From contig CAZGYE010000019.1 of the NCBI GenBank assembly GCA_964530165.1, positions 1 to 36,054 on the forward strand: a stretch of 36,054 nt of DNA. Reading direction: 5' to 3'. The position numbers and the translations under genes were made by a program. The stretch is from CAZGYE01 sp964530165 (GTDB lineage Bacteria; Planctomycetota; Planctomycetia; Planctomycetales; Planctomycetaceae). How positions within the stretch are numbered: position 1 is the stretch's first letter; every line of letters begins with the position of its first letter. Positions 24,082 through 31,999 of this stretch are shown in pieces. Below the pieces are notes generated by a model. That model had not been told where the DNA came from. It worked only from the letters and a program-made list of their open reading frames with translations, and did not search any database.

Positions 24082-25185
24082 ATGACTGGATCCGCTGAAG
24101 GTACCAGACTGCGAACCATTTCCGAAAAGGTCGAGGCCGGCCAACGGCTCTCGTTCGACGAGGGGCTGTTCCTGGACGAAGAGGCCGACGTGCTGACGCT
24201 CGGGCGGCTGGCCAACGTCGTCCGCGAACGGAAAAACGGTGACTTCGCCTTTTACAACACCAACATCCATCTGAATCCGACAAACGTCTGCGTCTACCGT
24301 TGTGTGTTCTGTGCGTTCCGTTCAGATCTGAAGGCCGAGAAGGCGTACGCACTCACCGACGACATCGTTCGCCGGCGGGTGCTGGAAGCCAAGCAGTCCG
24401 GTGCGACGGAGGTCCACGTTGTCGGTGGTCTGCATCATCTGAAGAAGTTCGACTGGTATCTGAACGTCATTCGCGTGATCCACGAGACCTGCCCCGATCT
24501 GCACGTCAAGGCCTGGACCCCGGTCGAGATCGCCTGGTTCAGCGACATGACCAAACAGCCGATTCGCTGGGTGTTGGAACAGATGATCGACGCGGGACTG
24601 GGCAGCATGCCGGGTGGTGGGGCCGAGATCTTTCACCCCGAAGTCCGCGAAAAGATCTGCGAACACAAGGCCGACGCTTCGGTCTGGCTCCAGACGCACC
24701 GCGTTGCGCATCAGCTCGGGCTGCGTTCCAACGCCACCATGCTGTACGGACACGTTGAAAAGGCCCGGCATCGGGTCGATCATCTCTGCCGGCTGCGCGC
24801 GCTGCAGGACGAGACCGGCGGCTTCCAGACCTTCGTCCCGTTGGCCTTTCACCCGGAGAACACCGGTCTGGACCACATTCCCAAGGCCAGCGGCCTGATG
24901 GACCTGAAGATGATCGCCTTATCGCGGCTGATGCTGGACAACTTCGATCACGTGAAAGCCTATTGGATCATGCTGGGCGAGAAGACCGCGCAGGTAGCGC
25001 TCAGCTTCGGCGCCGACGACATCGACGGCACGGTCGTGCATGAGCGGATCTATCATGACGCCGGCGCAAAGACGCCGGAAGGTCTGAGCGTCGAGCAGCT
25101 CCATCGGCTGATTGAAGAGGCGGGACGAATCCCCGTGGAACGCGATACACTCTACCGGCACGTCATCCGCACTGCTGATCGCTGA
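24082..25185 (+). CDS. mqnE: Aminofutalosine synthase (radical SAM), MqnE
   Basis: 367 aa, cytosolic. The radical SAM cluster motif is C70-VYR-C74-VF-C77 (CX3CX2C), in the context LNPTNVC.Y.C.FCAF that is characteristic of the MqnE/MqnC branch. GATEVHVVGGLHHLKKFDWY and LKAWTPVEIAW, GLGSMPGGGAEIF, RSNATMLYGHVE, FVPLAFHP and SFGADDIDGTVVHERIYHDAGA are all MqnE-type blocks; HDAGA near the end separates it from MqnC. The enzyme joins chorismate-derived 3-[(1-carboxyvinyl)oxy]benzoate to adenosine to give 6-amino-6-deoxyfutalosine, an early step of the futalosine menaquinone route. ATG 24082 has no clear Shine-Dalgarno. mqnP lies 660 nt upstream beyond the toxin-antitoxin pair. Confidence 0.93.
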   Translation: MTGSAEGTRLRTISEKVEAGQRLSFDEGLFLDEEADVLTLGRLANVVRERKNGDFAFYNTNIHLNPTNVCVYRCVFCAFRSDLKAEKAYALTDDIVRRRVLEAKQSGATEVHVVGGLHHLKKFDWYLNVIRVIHETCPDLHVKAWTPVEIAWFSDMTKQPIRWVLEQMIDAGLGSMPGGGAEIFHPEVREKICEHKADASVWLQTHRVAHQLGLRSNATMLYGHVEKARHRVDHLCRLRALQDETGGFQTFVPLAFHPENTGLDHIPKASGLMDLKMIALSRLMLDNFDHVKAYWIMLGEKTAQVALSFGADDIDGTVVHERIYHDAGAKTPEGLSVEQLHRLIEEAGRIPVERDTLYRHVIRTADR

Positions 25186-25242
25186 GTGCTTTTGCCACTT
25201 TTCACTTTTTCCTTTTGCCTTGAATCGCTTATACTCGAAGGT

Positions 25243-25431
25243 ATGTCCGACGCGCTGAAAAAAATGCTCTTTGCCTCGATGGGCGCATCCGGCCTGGTGG
25301 CGCTGATGGCCATTGTCGACATGGTCATCGGGTTTCCATTTGCCCGAAACGTCGTCATGGACATCCTGTTCGTGCTAACCGCCGGCCTGGTGATCTACAT
25401 GGCCTACGACGCGCTACAAGACATGCGGTGA
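25243..25431 (+). CDS. Small two-helix membrane protein
   Basis: 62 aa from ATG 25243 (MSDALKKMLFASMGASGLVA). An upstream ATG at 25186 would give a Cys/Phe-rich leader from the AT-richer spacer and is less likely. Two hydrophobic helices (about 12-30 and 38-56, VVMDILFVLTAGLVIYMAYD) with the conserved-looking VVMDI..V...GLVIY..YD segment. Short proteins of this pattern are seen in Planctomycetes, but I know no function. The start lies 57 nt after mqnE, which suggests co-transcription. The GAAGG before the ATG is too close to be a normal Shine-Dalgarno, so the start is uncertain. Confidence 0.6.
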   Translation: MSDALKKMLFASMGASGLVALMAIVDMVIGFPFARNVVMDILFVLTAGLVIYMAYDALQDMR

Positions 25432-25436
25432 CGCCT

Positions 25437-25550
25437 TGTGGGGCAGGCTTTCCAGCCTGCCATTGCCAGCCTGCCATTGTCAGCCTGCCATTGCCAGCCT
25501 GCCATTGCCAGCCTGCCATTGCCAGCCTGCCATTTCCAGCCTGCCCCACA
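25437..25550. repeat. TGTGGGGCAGGC palindromic element, copy 2, with 14-bp tandem expansion
   Basis: The ends TGTGGGGCAGGCT and AGCCTGCCCCACA are inverted, as in the copies at 22434 and 30846. The interior is a tandem array of the 14-mer CAGCCTGCCATTGC: six units plus a partial (25453-25545), with single-base variants in units 2 and 6. It lies between two convergent genes (25431 and 25564), and could act as a transcript end. Confidence 0.9.
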
Positions 25551-25563
25551 CAACGGATGCCGC

Positions 25564-27483
25564 TCACAGGTCCAGGTCGTCGACGAAGCTGGCTTCGTCC
25601 ATGATGATCCGATAGCGCTCCGAGGCGTCTTTGCCCAGCAGTTGCTGAAACGTCTTGTCGGCATCCAACTGGTTCTCGATGTCGACCCGCAGCAGCGTCC
25701 GTTTGTCCGGATCGAGCGTCGTCTCGGAGAGCTGTCCGGCGTCCATCTCACCCAGGCCTTTGAACCGCAGGACTTCCACCTTGCGATTGGCCGGCAGTGA
25801 GGCGAGGACCTCTTCCTTGTGCACGTCGTCCTGCGCGTAGAACGTCTCCCGGCCGACCACGATGCGATACAGCGGCGGCTGGGCGATGAACAGCTTCCCC
25901 TGCCGCATCAGCTCGCGCATGTGGCGGAAGAAAAACGTCAACAGCAGCGTGCTGATGTGGTATCCGTCGCTGTCGGCGTCCATTAGCAGGATGATGCGGT
26001 CGTAGCGGAGCTTGTGGATGTCGAAATGAGGACCGATGCCCGTGCCCAACGCCTCGACCAGGTCCTTGATCTCCTGATTGTTGAGGATTCTCGAGATGGA
26101 CAGCGACTCGGTGTTGAGTATTTTGCCCCTCAGCGGCAGGATGGCCTGTGTTTTGCTGTTGCGTCCGGCGGCCGCCGTCCCGCCGGCCGAGTCGCCTTCG
26201 ACGATGAACAGCTCCGACTCTGCGGCGTCTTTGGACCGGCAATCGAGCAGCTTGCCGGGCAGGCTGACTTTTCGTGAGCCGGGCGTCTTGCGGCGGACTT
26301 CACTCTGGGCGTCTCGGCTGGCCAGCCGGGCGCGGGCCGCCAGGACGACGCGTCCGATCACTGCGTCGGCAATGGACGGGTTGTTGTTCAGCCACGTTTC
26401 CAAACTGGGGCGCACCACGCCTTCGACCATTCCCCCCAATTCGGGATTATTCAGCTTCTCTTTGGTCTGCCCCTGGAACATCGGACTGCTGTGAAAGACC
26501 GACAGAACTCCGACCACGCCTTCGCGGATGTCGTCGGTGGTGATCGCCAGACCCTTCTGCTTGATGTCGTGTACGTCCATGTAGTTCTTGACCGCCTTGG
26601 CAATGCCGGAACGGAACCCGCTCTCGTGCGTCCCGCCCGCGTGAGTGCGGATGCCGTTGACGTAGCTGCGGATCTGCTCGTCGGTCGCTTCGGTCCAGCA
26701 CAGCACCAGTTCGATGCGCGTGCGGTCCACGTCCTTTTCTGCTGCGAACACGGAAGCGTGGATCGGCCCCTTCTGCTCATCCGACGTGAGTTTGTCCAGA
26801 TAGGCGGCAATCCCTTCGGGGTGAGACAGTTCGTGAGATTCCTGCTTTGTTTCGTCGTGGAAGGTGATCTGCAATCCGCCGTGAATGTACGAAATGTCTT
26901 CCAGATGCTGCAGGATCGTCTCGGAGTTGAAATGGATGCGGCGGAAGATGACATCGTCGGGCCGAAAGAAGATCTTCGTACCGTGACCACGGAACCGCCG
27001 AACTTTCTTCACCGGCGTCGTGGGCCGGCCCCGTTTGTAGCGCTGTATCCATTCGTGCCCGTCGCGCTGCACCGCGGCCACCAGCTCCGACGAGAGCGCG
27101 TTGACGACCGACGACCCCACGCCGTGCAAACCGCCGCTGCGCGCGTAATTCTTATCGGAGAACTTCCCGCCGGCATGCAACGTGGTCATGATCAGTTGTA
27201 GCGCCGACTGCTTTGTCTTGGGATGCTTGTCGACGGGAATCCCGCGGCCGTTGTCGGCCACTGTGACGGAACTGCCGTCCTTGTGCAGCGTGACACTCAC
27301 GCGGTCGGCCGCGCCGGCTAAGAACTCGTCGACCGCGTTGTCGAGGATCTCCCACAGCAGGTGATGCAATCCGCGCGTATCGACACCGCCGATATACATC
27401 GAAGGCCGCCGCCGCACGGCCTCCAGCCCTTCCAAAACCTCGATATCTTTCGCCCGGTATTCGCTGAGAGTTGCTGTTGCCAT
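25564..27483 (-). CDS. parE: Type IIA topoisomerase ATPase subunit (ParE/GyrB-like)
   Basis: 639 aa. GHKL ATPase domain: W44-EILDNAVDE (Glu/Asn for ATP and Mg), D77-NGRGIP, and GGLHGVGSSVVNALS (117-131). The transducer domain holds the QTKEKLNNPE loop (339-348) with the conserved QTK lysine. The TOPRIM domain has E429-GDSAGGTAAAGRN and D502-ADSDG (D-A-D-S-D-G where most GyrB have DADVDG), then LLLTFFFRHMRELM. The end KGLGEMDAGQL...TTLDP is typical. No long GyrB insert is present, which fits the short topo IV-like form. Together with the A-subunit gene at 28406-30799 it forms a second topoisomerase besides the main gyrase expected elsewhere; whether it acts as topo IV is inferred. The upstream signal is weak (GAGA). 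Confidence 0.92.
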   Translation of the reverse strand: MATATLSEYRAKDIEVLEGLEAVRRRPSMYIGGVDTRGLHHLLWEILDNAVDEFLAGAADRVSVTLHKDGSSVTVADNGRGIPVDKHPKTKQSALQLIMTTLHAGGKFSDKNYARSGGLHGVGSSVVNALSSELVAAVQRDGHEWIQRYKRGRPTTPVKKVRRFRGHGTKIFFRPDDVIFRRIHFNSETILQHLEDISYIHGGLQITFHDETKQESHELSHPEGIAAYLDKLTSDEQKGPIHASVFAAEKDVDRTRIELVLCWTEATDEQIRSYVNGIRTHAGGTHESGFRSGIAKAVKNYMDVHDIKQKGLAITTDDIREGVVGVLSVFHSSPMFQGQTKEKLNNPELGGMVEGVVRPSLETWLNNNPSIADAVIGRVVLAARARLASRDAQSEVRRKTPGSRKVSLPGKLLDCRSKDAAESELFIVEGDSAGGTAAAGRNSKTQAILPLRGKILNTESLSISRILNNQEIKDLVEALGTGIGPHFDIHKLRYDRIILLMDADSDGYHISTLLLTFFFRHMRELMRQGKLFIAQPPLYRIVVGRETFYAQDDVHKEEVLASLPANRKVEVLRFKGLGEMDAGQLSETTLDPDKRTLLRVDIENQLDADKTFQQLLGKDASERYRIIMDEASFVDDLDL

Positions 27484-27511
27484 GTCTCGTTCGTCACAGC
27501 CGCGTCAGCGG

Positions 27512-27770
27512 CGCTAGACGGTAGCCCACGGCGTTAGCCGTGGGACAAAAGGACGGTTCTCATTCGCGATCAGCCCCGTCAGGGGCGATAGATGATATTC
27601 AGAATAGCCGCGTTCGCGGTGGTCTTCGTCTCCCAATAGCCGCGTTCGCGGTGGTCTGTCGTCGTCCCAATAGCCGCGTTCGCAGCGTTAGATGGTAGCC
27701 CACGGCGTTAGCCGTGGGATGAGGGGGGTTCCTTCCACGCGCGGTCAGCCCCGGTAGGGGCGAAAGAAAC
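27512..27770. repeat. REP-like hairpin cluster, left flank of transposase
   Basis: It fills the 301-bp gap 27484-27784. A module of about 80 bp occurs twice in direct orientation (27512-27590 and 27687-27770): GTAGCCCACGGCGTTAGCCG..., then a second hairpin of the type CAGCCCCGTCAGGGGCG. The hairpin CCCACGGCGTTAGCCGTGGG is perfect at 27525-27544 and 27699-27718. Between the modules AATAGCCGCGTTCGC is repeated three times. The same hairpin types lie in opposite orientation on the other side of the transposase. Confidence 0.85.
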
Positions 27771-27784
27771 CAGACGTTTGGCCC

Positions 27785-28237
27785 TCAAGCCCAAACATAT
27801 CGCGGATCGTACTCAATTCCGTGTTTTTCCAACAGGGCAATCAATTCCTCTTGGAACGTCTTCTTGCGGTGATGCTCTTCTTGATCAGCGATGTAGCGGA
27901 TCACCGAATCGCGGTTTGATTCGCTCACCGTGAAGGCTGCGTAGCCGATCTGCCAACCAAATGTTTGGTGCTGCGGCCATTCCTCGTGGACCCAGCGCGA
28001 GGAATTCGTCTTAACCAGACGCATGGCGTCTGCGATTGCCAACGTGGCGGGCAAAACGAGCAACATGTGCGTATGGTCGGCGGTGCCGTTGACAATCAAC
28101 GCGATCCCGCTGATGTCGCGCACGATGCCGCCCATGTACGCGCAGAGTCGGGGGCGAAGCTGATCATCGATGCATGGCAGGCGGTCTTTCGTGCTGAAAA
28201 CGACATGGTATAAAAGGTTCGTGTACGTGTGGGCCAT
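27785..28237 (-). CDS. tnpA: IS200/IS605-family Y1 transposase (TnpA / REP-associated type)
   Basis: 150 aa, the normal length for a single-domain Y1 transposase. The HUH metal-binding motif is H55-T-H57 in NGTADHTHMLLVLP, and the catalytic tyrosine is Y115 in VIRYIADQEEHHRKKTF, the standard IS200 context. GWQIGYAAFTVSES and the C-terminal HGIEYDPRYVW are also family blocks. The enzyme cuts and rejoins single-stranded DNA at hairpins. Its intact frame and the adjacent REP-like hairpins suggest it is, or recently was, functional and may spread those hairpins. The ATG at 28237 lies against the first right-flank hairpin, which would overlap its ribosome-binding region; no clear Shine-Dalgarno is visible. 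Confidence 0.92.
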   Translation of the reverse strand: MAHTYTNLLYHVVFSTKDRLPCIDDQLRPRLCAYMGGIVRDISGIALIVNGTADHTHMLLVLPATLAIADAMRLVKTNSSRWVHEEWPQHQTFGWQIGYAAFTVSESNRDSVIRYIADQEEHHRKKTFQEELIALLEKHGIEYDPRYVWA

Positions 28238-28239
28238 GA

Positions 28240-28402
28240 TCTGTCGCCCCTACGGGGCTTTCAATCTTCCGGCGTCCCATGGTTCCCACGGCTGGCGCCG
28301 TGGGCTATCCTCTGTCGCCCCTAACGGGGCTCTCGATCTTTGGGTGTCCCTCATCCCCACGGCTCACGCCGTGGGCTACCATATATCGCCCCTAACGGGG
28401 CT
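28240..28402. repeat. REP-like hairpin cluster, right flank of transposase
   Basis: Five hairpins alternate: TCGCCCCTACGGGGCT, CCCACGGCTGGCGCCGTGGG, TCGCCCCTAACGGGGCT, CCCACGGCTCACGCCGTGGG and again TCGCCCCTAACGGGGCT just before the stop of the A-subunit gene. Loops vary while stems are kept, which points to selection on pairing or to copying by the adjacent transposase. Confidence 0.88.
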
Positions 28403-28405
28403 TAG

Positions 28406-30799
28406 CTACTCTTCCTCCATTTCGGTCCAGTCGATCAGCTCGATCGTCGGGCGGATGATTTCTTTGAATCCGTTTCGCATGCTCGTCTTGACCCCTTTCC
28501 CGCCGCGGGAGATGACGCCGTATTTCATCTGACCGAAACGGAGCTGTTTGTCGTTGGTGTTGGTGACCCGCAGGCAATCGCTGGGCCGGCTGAGCTGGAC
28601 GGCCCCCAGGACCTCGTCGCCGGGTGCCAGCTTGATGCCGCGCACCCCCTTACCCGCCGCGAGCAGGATGGGAATCTCGTTGATCTTGCAGTGAAGCACG
28701 CGCGCATCCTTCGTGGCAATGAACATCGTCTTGGCATCGTCCACCAGCTCGGTGAACACGACGCGGTCGCCGCTCTTGAGCCGGCAGAATTTCCGTCCCA
28801 GCTTGGTCGACGGTATGCGGAACGGCGCAAACGACAGCCGCATCGCCTGCCCCCGGGCCGTGACGACCAACAGGTAGGGAGTCGTCGTCGGCTGGCGGCG
28901 GACCTTTTTGTCTTCGGGGGTGAACCGCGGATCGGTGGAGATGGCGGCGACGATGTTCGCCCCGTCGCCGAGCCGAACGTGCTTCGACAGCGGATCGCCG
29001 TAGCCGTTCGACACCGGAATCTGATCGATGGGCAACGTGTAGGCGGCGCCTTCGCTGGAGAAGAGCACGCAGTGATCCAGCGTGCTGGCGGGAACGACGT
29101 CGAGCACGCTGTCGCCGTCGCGGACCCGGGTGCTTTGGACCTTACTCAGTCTGCCGACCCGCTTGATCCAGCCTTCGTGGGTCACCACCACATTGGTGTT
29201 TTCGCGGACGATGTAAGCCTGCGGGTCGTATTCGGCAATCTCGTCGGAGGACCCGATGCTCGTTCGCCTGGCGTCGGCAAATTCGTCGGCGAGTTCCCGC
29301 AGCTCTTGCGCCACAACTTTCCACATGTGTCGTTTCGACGCCAAGATTCGCTGAATTCTGTCAGCCTCGGCTCGCTTCTCGTCGAGTTCTTCCAGTATCC
29401 GGTCGATCTCCAGTTGAGCGATGCGGTACAGTTGGATTTCGAGGACGGCGTTTGTCTGTTCCTCGTCGATCGGAAAGGCCCGCATCAGCTTGCCCGCGGC
29501 ATCTTGTTTGCCCTGACTGCGGCGAATGATCCGCAGCGCGTTGTCCAGCCCGTCGAAAACGGCGGCAAATCCTTCCAGGATGTGGATTCGCTTCTCCAGT
29601 TGCTTCAACTGGAATTCGAAGCGCCGCCGCACCGTCTCGACGCGGAAATCGAGAAAGTGCTCCAGCATCTCGACCAGGCTGACCCGGGCCGGAACCAAAA
29701 CACCCTGGTCGTCGGGAATCAGACAGGTGGCGTTGATCGAAAAGTTCTGTTCCAGCGCGGTGTGTTTGTAGAGATACGCCATCACGGCTTCGGGATCGGA
29801 GTCCGGCTTGACGTCCAGAACGATTCGCAGTCCCTGTTTGTCGTCCGACTCGTCGACCGCGCCGGTCAGTTGCGGCAGCTTGCGGCCGTCGACAATCTCT
29901 CCCAGTTCCCCCAGCAACGAACCGGTCTCCACTCCGTACGGAATCGAGTGGACCACCAACCGGGTGGGCGCCGGTTTGCGCCGCTGGCGGTCGAACTTCC
30001 ACTCGGCCCGGACCTTAACCGTGCCGCGCCCCTCTTGATACGCCTTGCGGAGCTCTCTGCGATCGGTAACGATTCGCCCCCCCAGGGGGAAGTCGGGGCC
30101 TTTGATGAATTTCATCACCTGGGCCACGGTTGCGCCCGGATGGCCGATCAGATGCAGGCAAGCTTTGATCACCTCGCCGAGATTGTGCGGCGGGATATTG
30201 GTCGCCATGCCGACCGCAATGCCCTGCGCTCCGTTGACCAGCAGGTTCGGATACCGGGCCGGCAGCACCACCGGTTCCTCGCGGGTGGCGTCGTAGTTCC
30301 AGCGCATGTCGACCGTGCGGAAGCGCAGCTCGTTCATCAACTGCTCGGCAATTGGGGCCAGCTTCGCTTCGGTGTACCGCTTGGCCGCGGCTCGCAAACC
30401 GACGATCGAGCCGAAGTTCCCTTGCTTTCGAACCAGCGGATAACGCAACGTGAAATCCTGCGCAAGCCGGACCAGTGCCTGGTAGACCGTCTCATCGTCG
30501 TGCGGATGATAGTTCCCGGTGGTGTCGCCGCAGATCTTCGCCGACTTGCGCGTCTTGCTCTGGGCAGTCAGGCCGAGATCGTGGTACATCACGTACAGAA
30601 TGCGTCTCTGGACCGGCTTCAGCCCGTCACGGACGTCCGGCAGCGCGCGGGCTGTGATGACCGACAGGGCATAATTGAGATAGCGGCGTCGTGTTTCTTC
30701 ACTGAGCGAAACGTATTGAATGCGATCCGTCGCATCGGAGCCGTTGGAGTCTGATTTGCGTGTTCGTCTGCCGTCGCTCTTTGCGCTCTTCCTGGCCAA
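28406..30799 (-). CDS. parC: Type IIA topoisomerase DNA-cleaving subunit (ParC/GyrA-like), TTG start
   Basis: 797 aa from a TTG at 30799, chosen because GGAGGG (30804-30809) lies 4 nt upstream and because the open frame further upstream (to 30904) is the translated palindrome 30846-30904. The new N-terminus is MARKSAKSDGRR, a basic tail. The winged-helix domain contains ALPDVRDGLKPVQRRILY and the quinolone-region GNYHPHDDETVYQALVRLAQ, and the catalytic tyrosine is Y142 in AAAKRYTEAKL. The tower/coiled-coil segment (about 400-490) is rich in Leu/Arg/Glu (LEKRIHILEGFAAVFDGLD). The C-terminus (about 530-797) has five or so beta-pinwheel repeats (VVVTHEGWIKRV, HCVLFSSEGAAYTLP, YLLVVTARGQAMRLSF, TMFIATKDARVLHCKI). 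A GyrA-box is not evident, so it fits ParC better. Partner gene at 25564-27483. Confidence 0.92.
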   Translation of the reverse strand: MARKSAKSDGRRTRKSDSNGSDATDRIQYVSLSEETRRRYLNYALSVITARALPDVRDGLKPVQRRILYVMYHDLGLTAQSKTRKSAKICGDTTGNYHPHDDETVYQALVRLAQDFTLRYPLVRKQGNFGSIVGLRAAAKRYTEAKLAPIAEQLMNELRFRTVDMRWNYDATREEPVVLPARYPNLLVNGAQGIAVGMATNIPPHNLGEVIKACLHLIGHPGATVAQVMKFIKGPDFPLGGRIVTDRRELRKAYQEGRGTVKVRAEWKFDRQRRKPAPTRLVVHSIPYGVETGSLLGELGEIVDGRKLPQLTGAVDESDDKQGLRIVLDVKPDSDPEAVMAYLYKHTALEQNFSINATCLIPDDQGVLVPARVSLVEMLEHFLDFRVETVRRRFEFQLKQLEKRIHILEGFAAVFDGLDNALRIIRRSQGKQDAAGKLMRAFPIDEEQTNAVLEIQLYRIAQLEIDRILEELDEKRAEADRIQRILASKRHMWKVVAQELRELADEFADARRTSIGSSDEIAEYDPQAYIVRENTNVVVTHEGWIKRVGRLSKVQSTRVRDGDSVLDVVPASTLDHCVLFSSEGAAYTLPIDQIPVSNGYGDPLSKHVRLGDGANIVAAISTDPRFTPEDKKVRRQPTTTPYLLVVTARGQAMRLSFAPFRIPSTKLGRKFCRLKSGDRVVFTELVDDAKTMFIATKDARVLHCKINEIPILLAAGKGVRGIKLAPGDEVLGAVQLSRPSDCLRVTNTNDKQLRFGQMKYGVISRGGKGVKTSMRNGFKEIIRPTIELIDWTEMEEE

Positions 30800-30803
30800 G
30801 GTT

Positions 30804-30809
30804 CCCTCC
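30804..30809 (-). promoter_or_regulatory. Shine-Dalgarno that fixes the parC-like TTG start
   Basis: The minus strand reads GGAGGGAACCTTG, a consensus ribosome-binding site with a 4-nt spacer. It decides for TTG 30799 over upstream in-frame starts that fall in repeat sequence. Confidence 0.7.
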
Positions 30810-30845
30810 GGTTCATGCCAAACGTCAAGCTTCCAGTGCTGCTGC

Positions 30846-30904
30846 GTGGGGCAGGCTTTCCAGCCTGCCTGGTGCGATGGGGCAGGCTGGAAAGCCTGCC
30901 CCAC
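30846..30904. repeat. TGTGGGGCAGGC palindromic element, copy 3
   Basis: Perfect 24-bp inverted repeat (30846-30869 and 30881-30904) beginning GTGGGGCAGGCTTTCCAGCC, with an 11-nt loop. It lies directly upstream of the parC-like gene. Same family as 22434-22521 and 25437-25550. Confidence 0.92.
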
Positions 30905-31290
30905 ACTGGACTGACAAGGCGTGTCACATTGTACTGATTATCGGGATTTTTCAAGATCAATTGGTCGGTGCGATTGTAGCCGTCGTACCGATCGCTTCAC
31001 AAGGATTGCCGATTGTAACGTTTTCACCGGCAAGGCATTCGGAAAAAGGAATCGAATCGGCACGGACCGTACAGAATGACTCATTCCGACGATCCTCACC
31101 GGCCGAAAAAAGCTCTCAGCGATCAGCAGTCAGCGGTCAGCTTTCTTGCTGCTCAATGCTGATCATGGTCGGGTGGCCGGGTCTGACCAACGGGAAGGCC
31201 CGGAATTCGCGGATCCGGGCCATCGCTTTCGCTCTGACCCAGCCACCCATACTCGAAATTCGGTTCGTGAGCGTTACAGGGGGAGATTTC
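30905..31290. other. Divergent intergenic region with a degenerate hairpin repeat
   Basis: With the palindrome to its left this gap carries the promoters of the leftward parC-like gene and the rightward secreted-protein genes. 30905-31110 is relatively AT-rich but no promoter can be placed reliably. 31112-31164 is a degenerate copy of the CAGCGATCAGC family (left arm GATCAGCAGTCAGCGGTCAG, right arm GCTGCTCAATGCTGATC). No credible gene is seen. Confidence 0.55.
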
Positions 31291-31989
31291 ATGCCGCGAA
31301 ATACGTTTTGGGCTGCCATCGTCGTCGTGATGGTCAGCCTGCTCCCGATGCGCTCGGCAGAGGCGCAAACGGCCCGGCGAAATACGCCGCACTGTCATGG
31401 CGGCAAACCTTCGTCATCATCAGAGAAGGTCGGCGTCTGGTGGAACGGACAGGTCCGATCCTTCAAGCACCGCTGGGGCCTGCCCGATTCTTCCCGAAAG
31501 GTGACTCGCCGCAAGAAACCAGCCAGTCGACTGCAAACGGCCGGTCATCTGAGTCACCGCAGCGTCGTGCGGCCGGCCTCGTTTCCGTCACCCGCCCCAT
31601 TGGGCCGTCCGGTGTCGCAGCCTGCCGTCATTCGGCGGGCCGTGGCTCCCACGCCTGCCAAACCGGTCGATCCGGCGACGGCAGGCCTGACGCCCGGTTA
31701 TCCACAGTTTCACGGTTCGCTGTATCCCGCGCCGCAGCCCGACGTTCCGTATCAGATCGGCGGCGCAGTCATCACCAATCAAGCGCTGGCTCCGCACGAA
31801 ATGCTCTATCCGCACAGCTATCGGGCGCTGTATCCGCCGTTCTATTACAAAGTCGCCGGGGGCTGGATGGTGACTCCCTGGGGAGTCTGGTCGCACGATT
31901 CCTGGAAGTTGGAAGGTACCGAAGTGAAGGTGAAATACCGGCCGCGAATCAGTTTTCTTACGGGATTCTCGCCGCCCGTCCACCGCTAG
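31291..31989 (+). CDS. Secreted proline/arginine-rich protein of unknown function (first of three)
   Basis: 232 aa from ATG 31291, preceded by GGGAG at 31281-31285. A much longer open frame upstream is non-coding by composition and crosses a repeat. A signal peptide (FWAAIVVVMVSLLPMRSAEA) is cleaved probably after AEA. The mature protein is basic and low in regular structure: a His/Ser-rich start, a Pro-rich middle (SFPSPAPLGRPVSQP) and a C-terminal part rich in Tyr/Pro/Trp (LYPHSYRALYPPFYYKVAGG, WMVTPWGVWSHDSWKL). No known domain. The next gene starts 10 nt after the stop, so an operon with 32000 and probably 32811 is likely. Confidence 0.75.
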   Translation: MPRNTFWAAIVVVMVSLLPMRSAEAQTARRNTPHCHGGKPSSSSEKVGVWWNGQVRSFKHRWGLPDSSRKVTRRKKPASRLQTAGHLSHRSVVRPASFPSPAPLGRPVSQPAVIRRAVAPTPAKPVDPATAGLTPGYPQFHGSLYPAPQPDVPYQIGGAVITNQALAPHEMLYPHSYRALYPPFYYKVAGGWMVTPWGVWSHDSWKLEGTEVKVKYRPRISFLTGFSPPVHR

Positions 31990-31999
31990 GAACAGAACC

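Larger units (their letters stand above)
27512..28402 (-). mobile_element. IS200/RAYT-type transposase with flanking REP-like hairpins
   Basis: The unit comprises the Y1 transposase gene (27785-28237) with paired hairpins on both sides. Left modules read CCCACGGC..GCCGTGGG then GCCCC..GGGGC; the right side has the same pair types inverted. It separates two topoisomerase subunit genes that would otherwise be adjacent. Outer borders are not defined by target-site duplications, as expected for HUH single-strand transposition, so the limits given are those of the hairpins. Confidence 0.75.

Noticed and set aside
25453..25545. CRISPR array
   Set aside because: The units are 14 bp and head-to-tail without spacers; it is a tandem expansion inside a palindromic element.
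28691..30754. A 687-codon plus-strand open frame antisense to the parC-like gene
   Set aside because: The opposite strand has the catalytic tyrosine and other topoisomerase motifs; this frame is a shadow.
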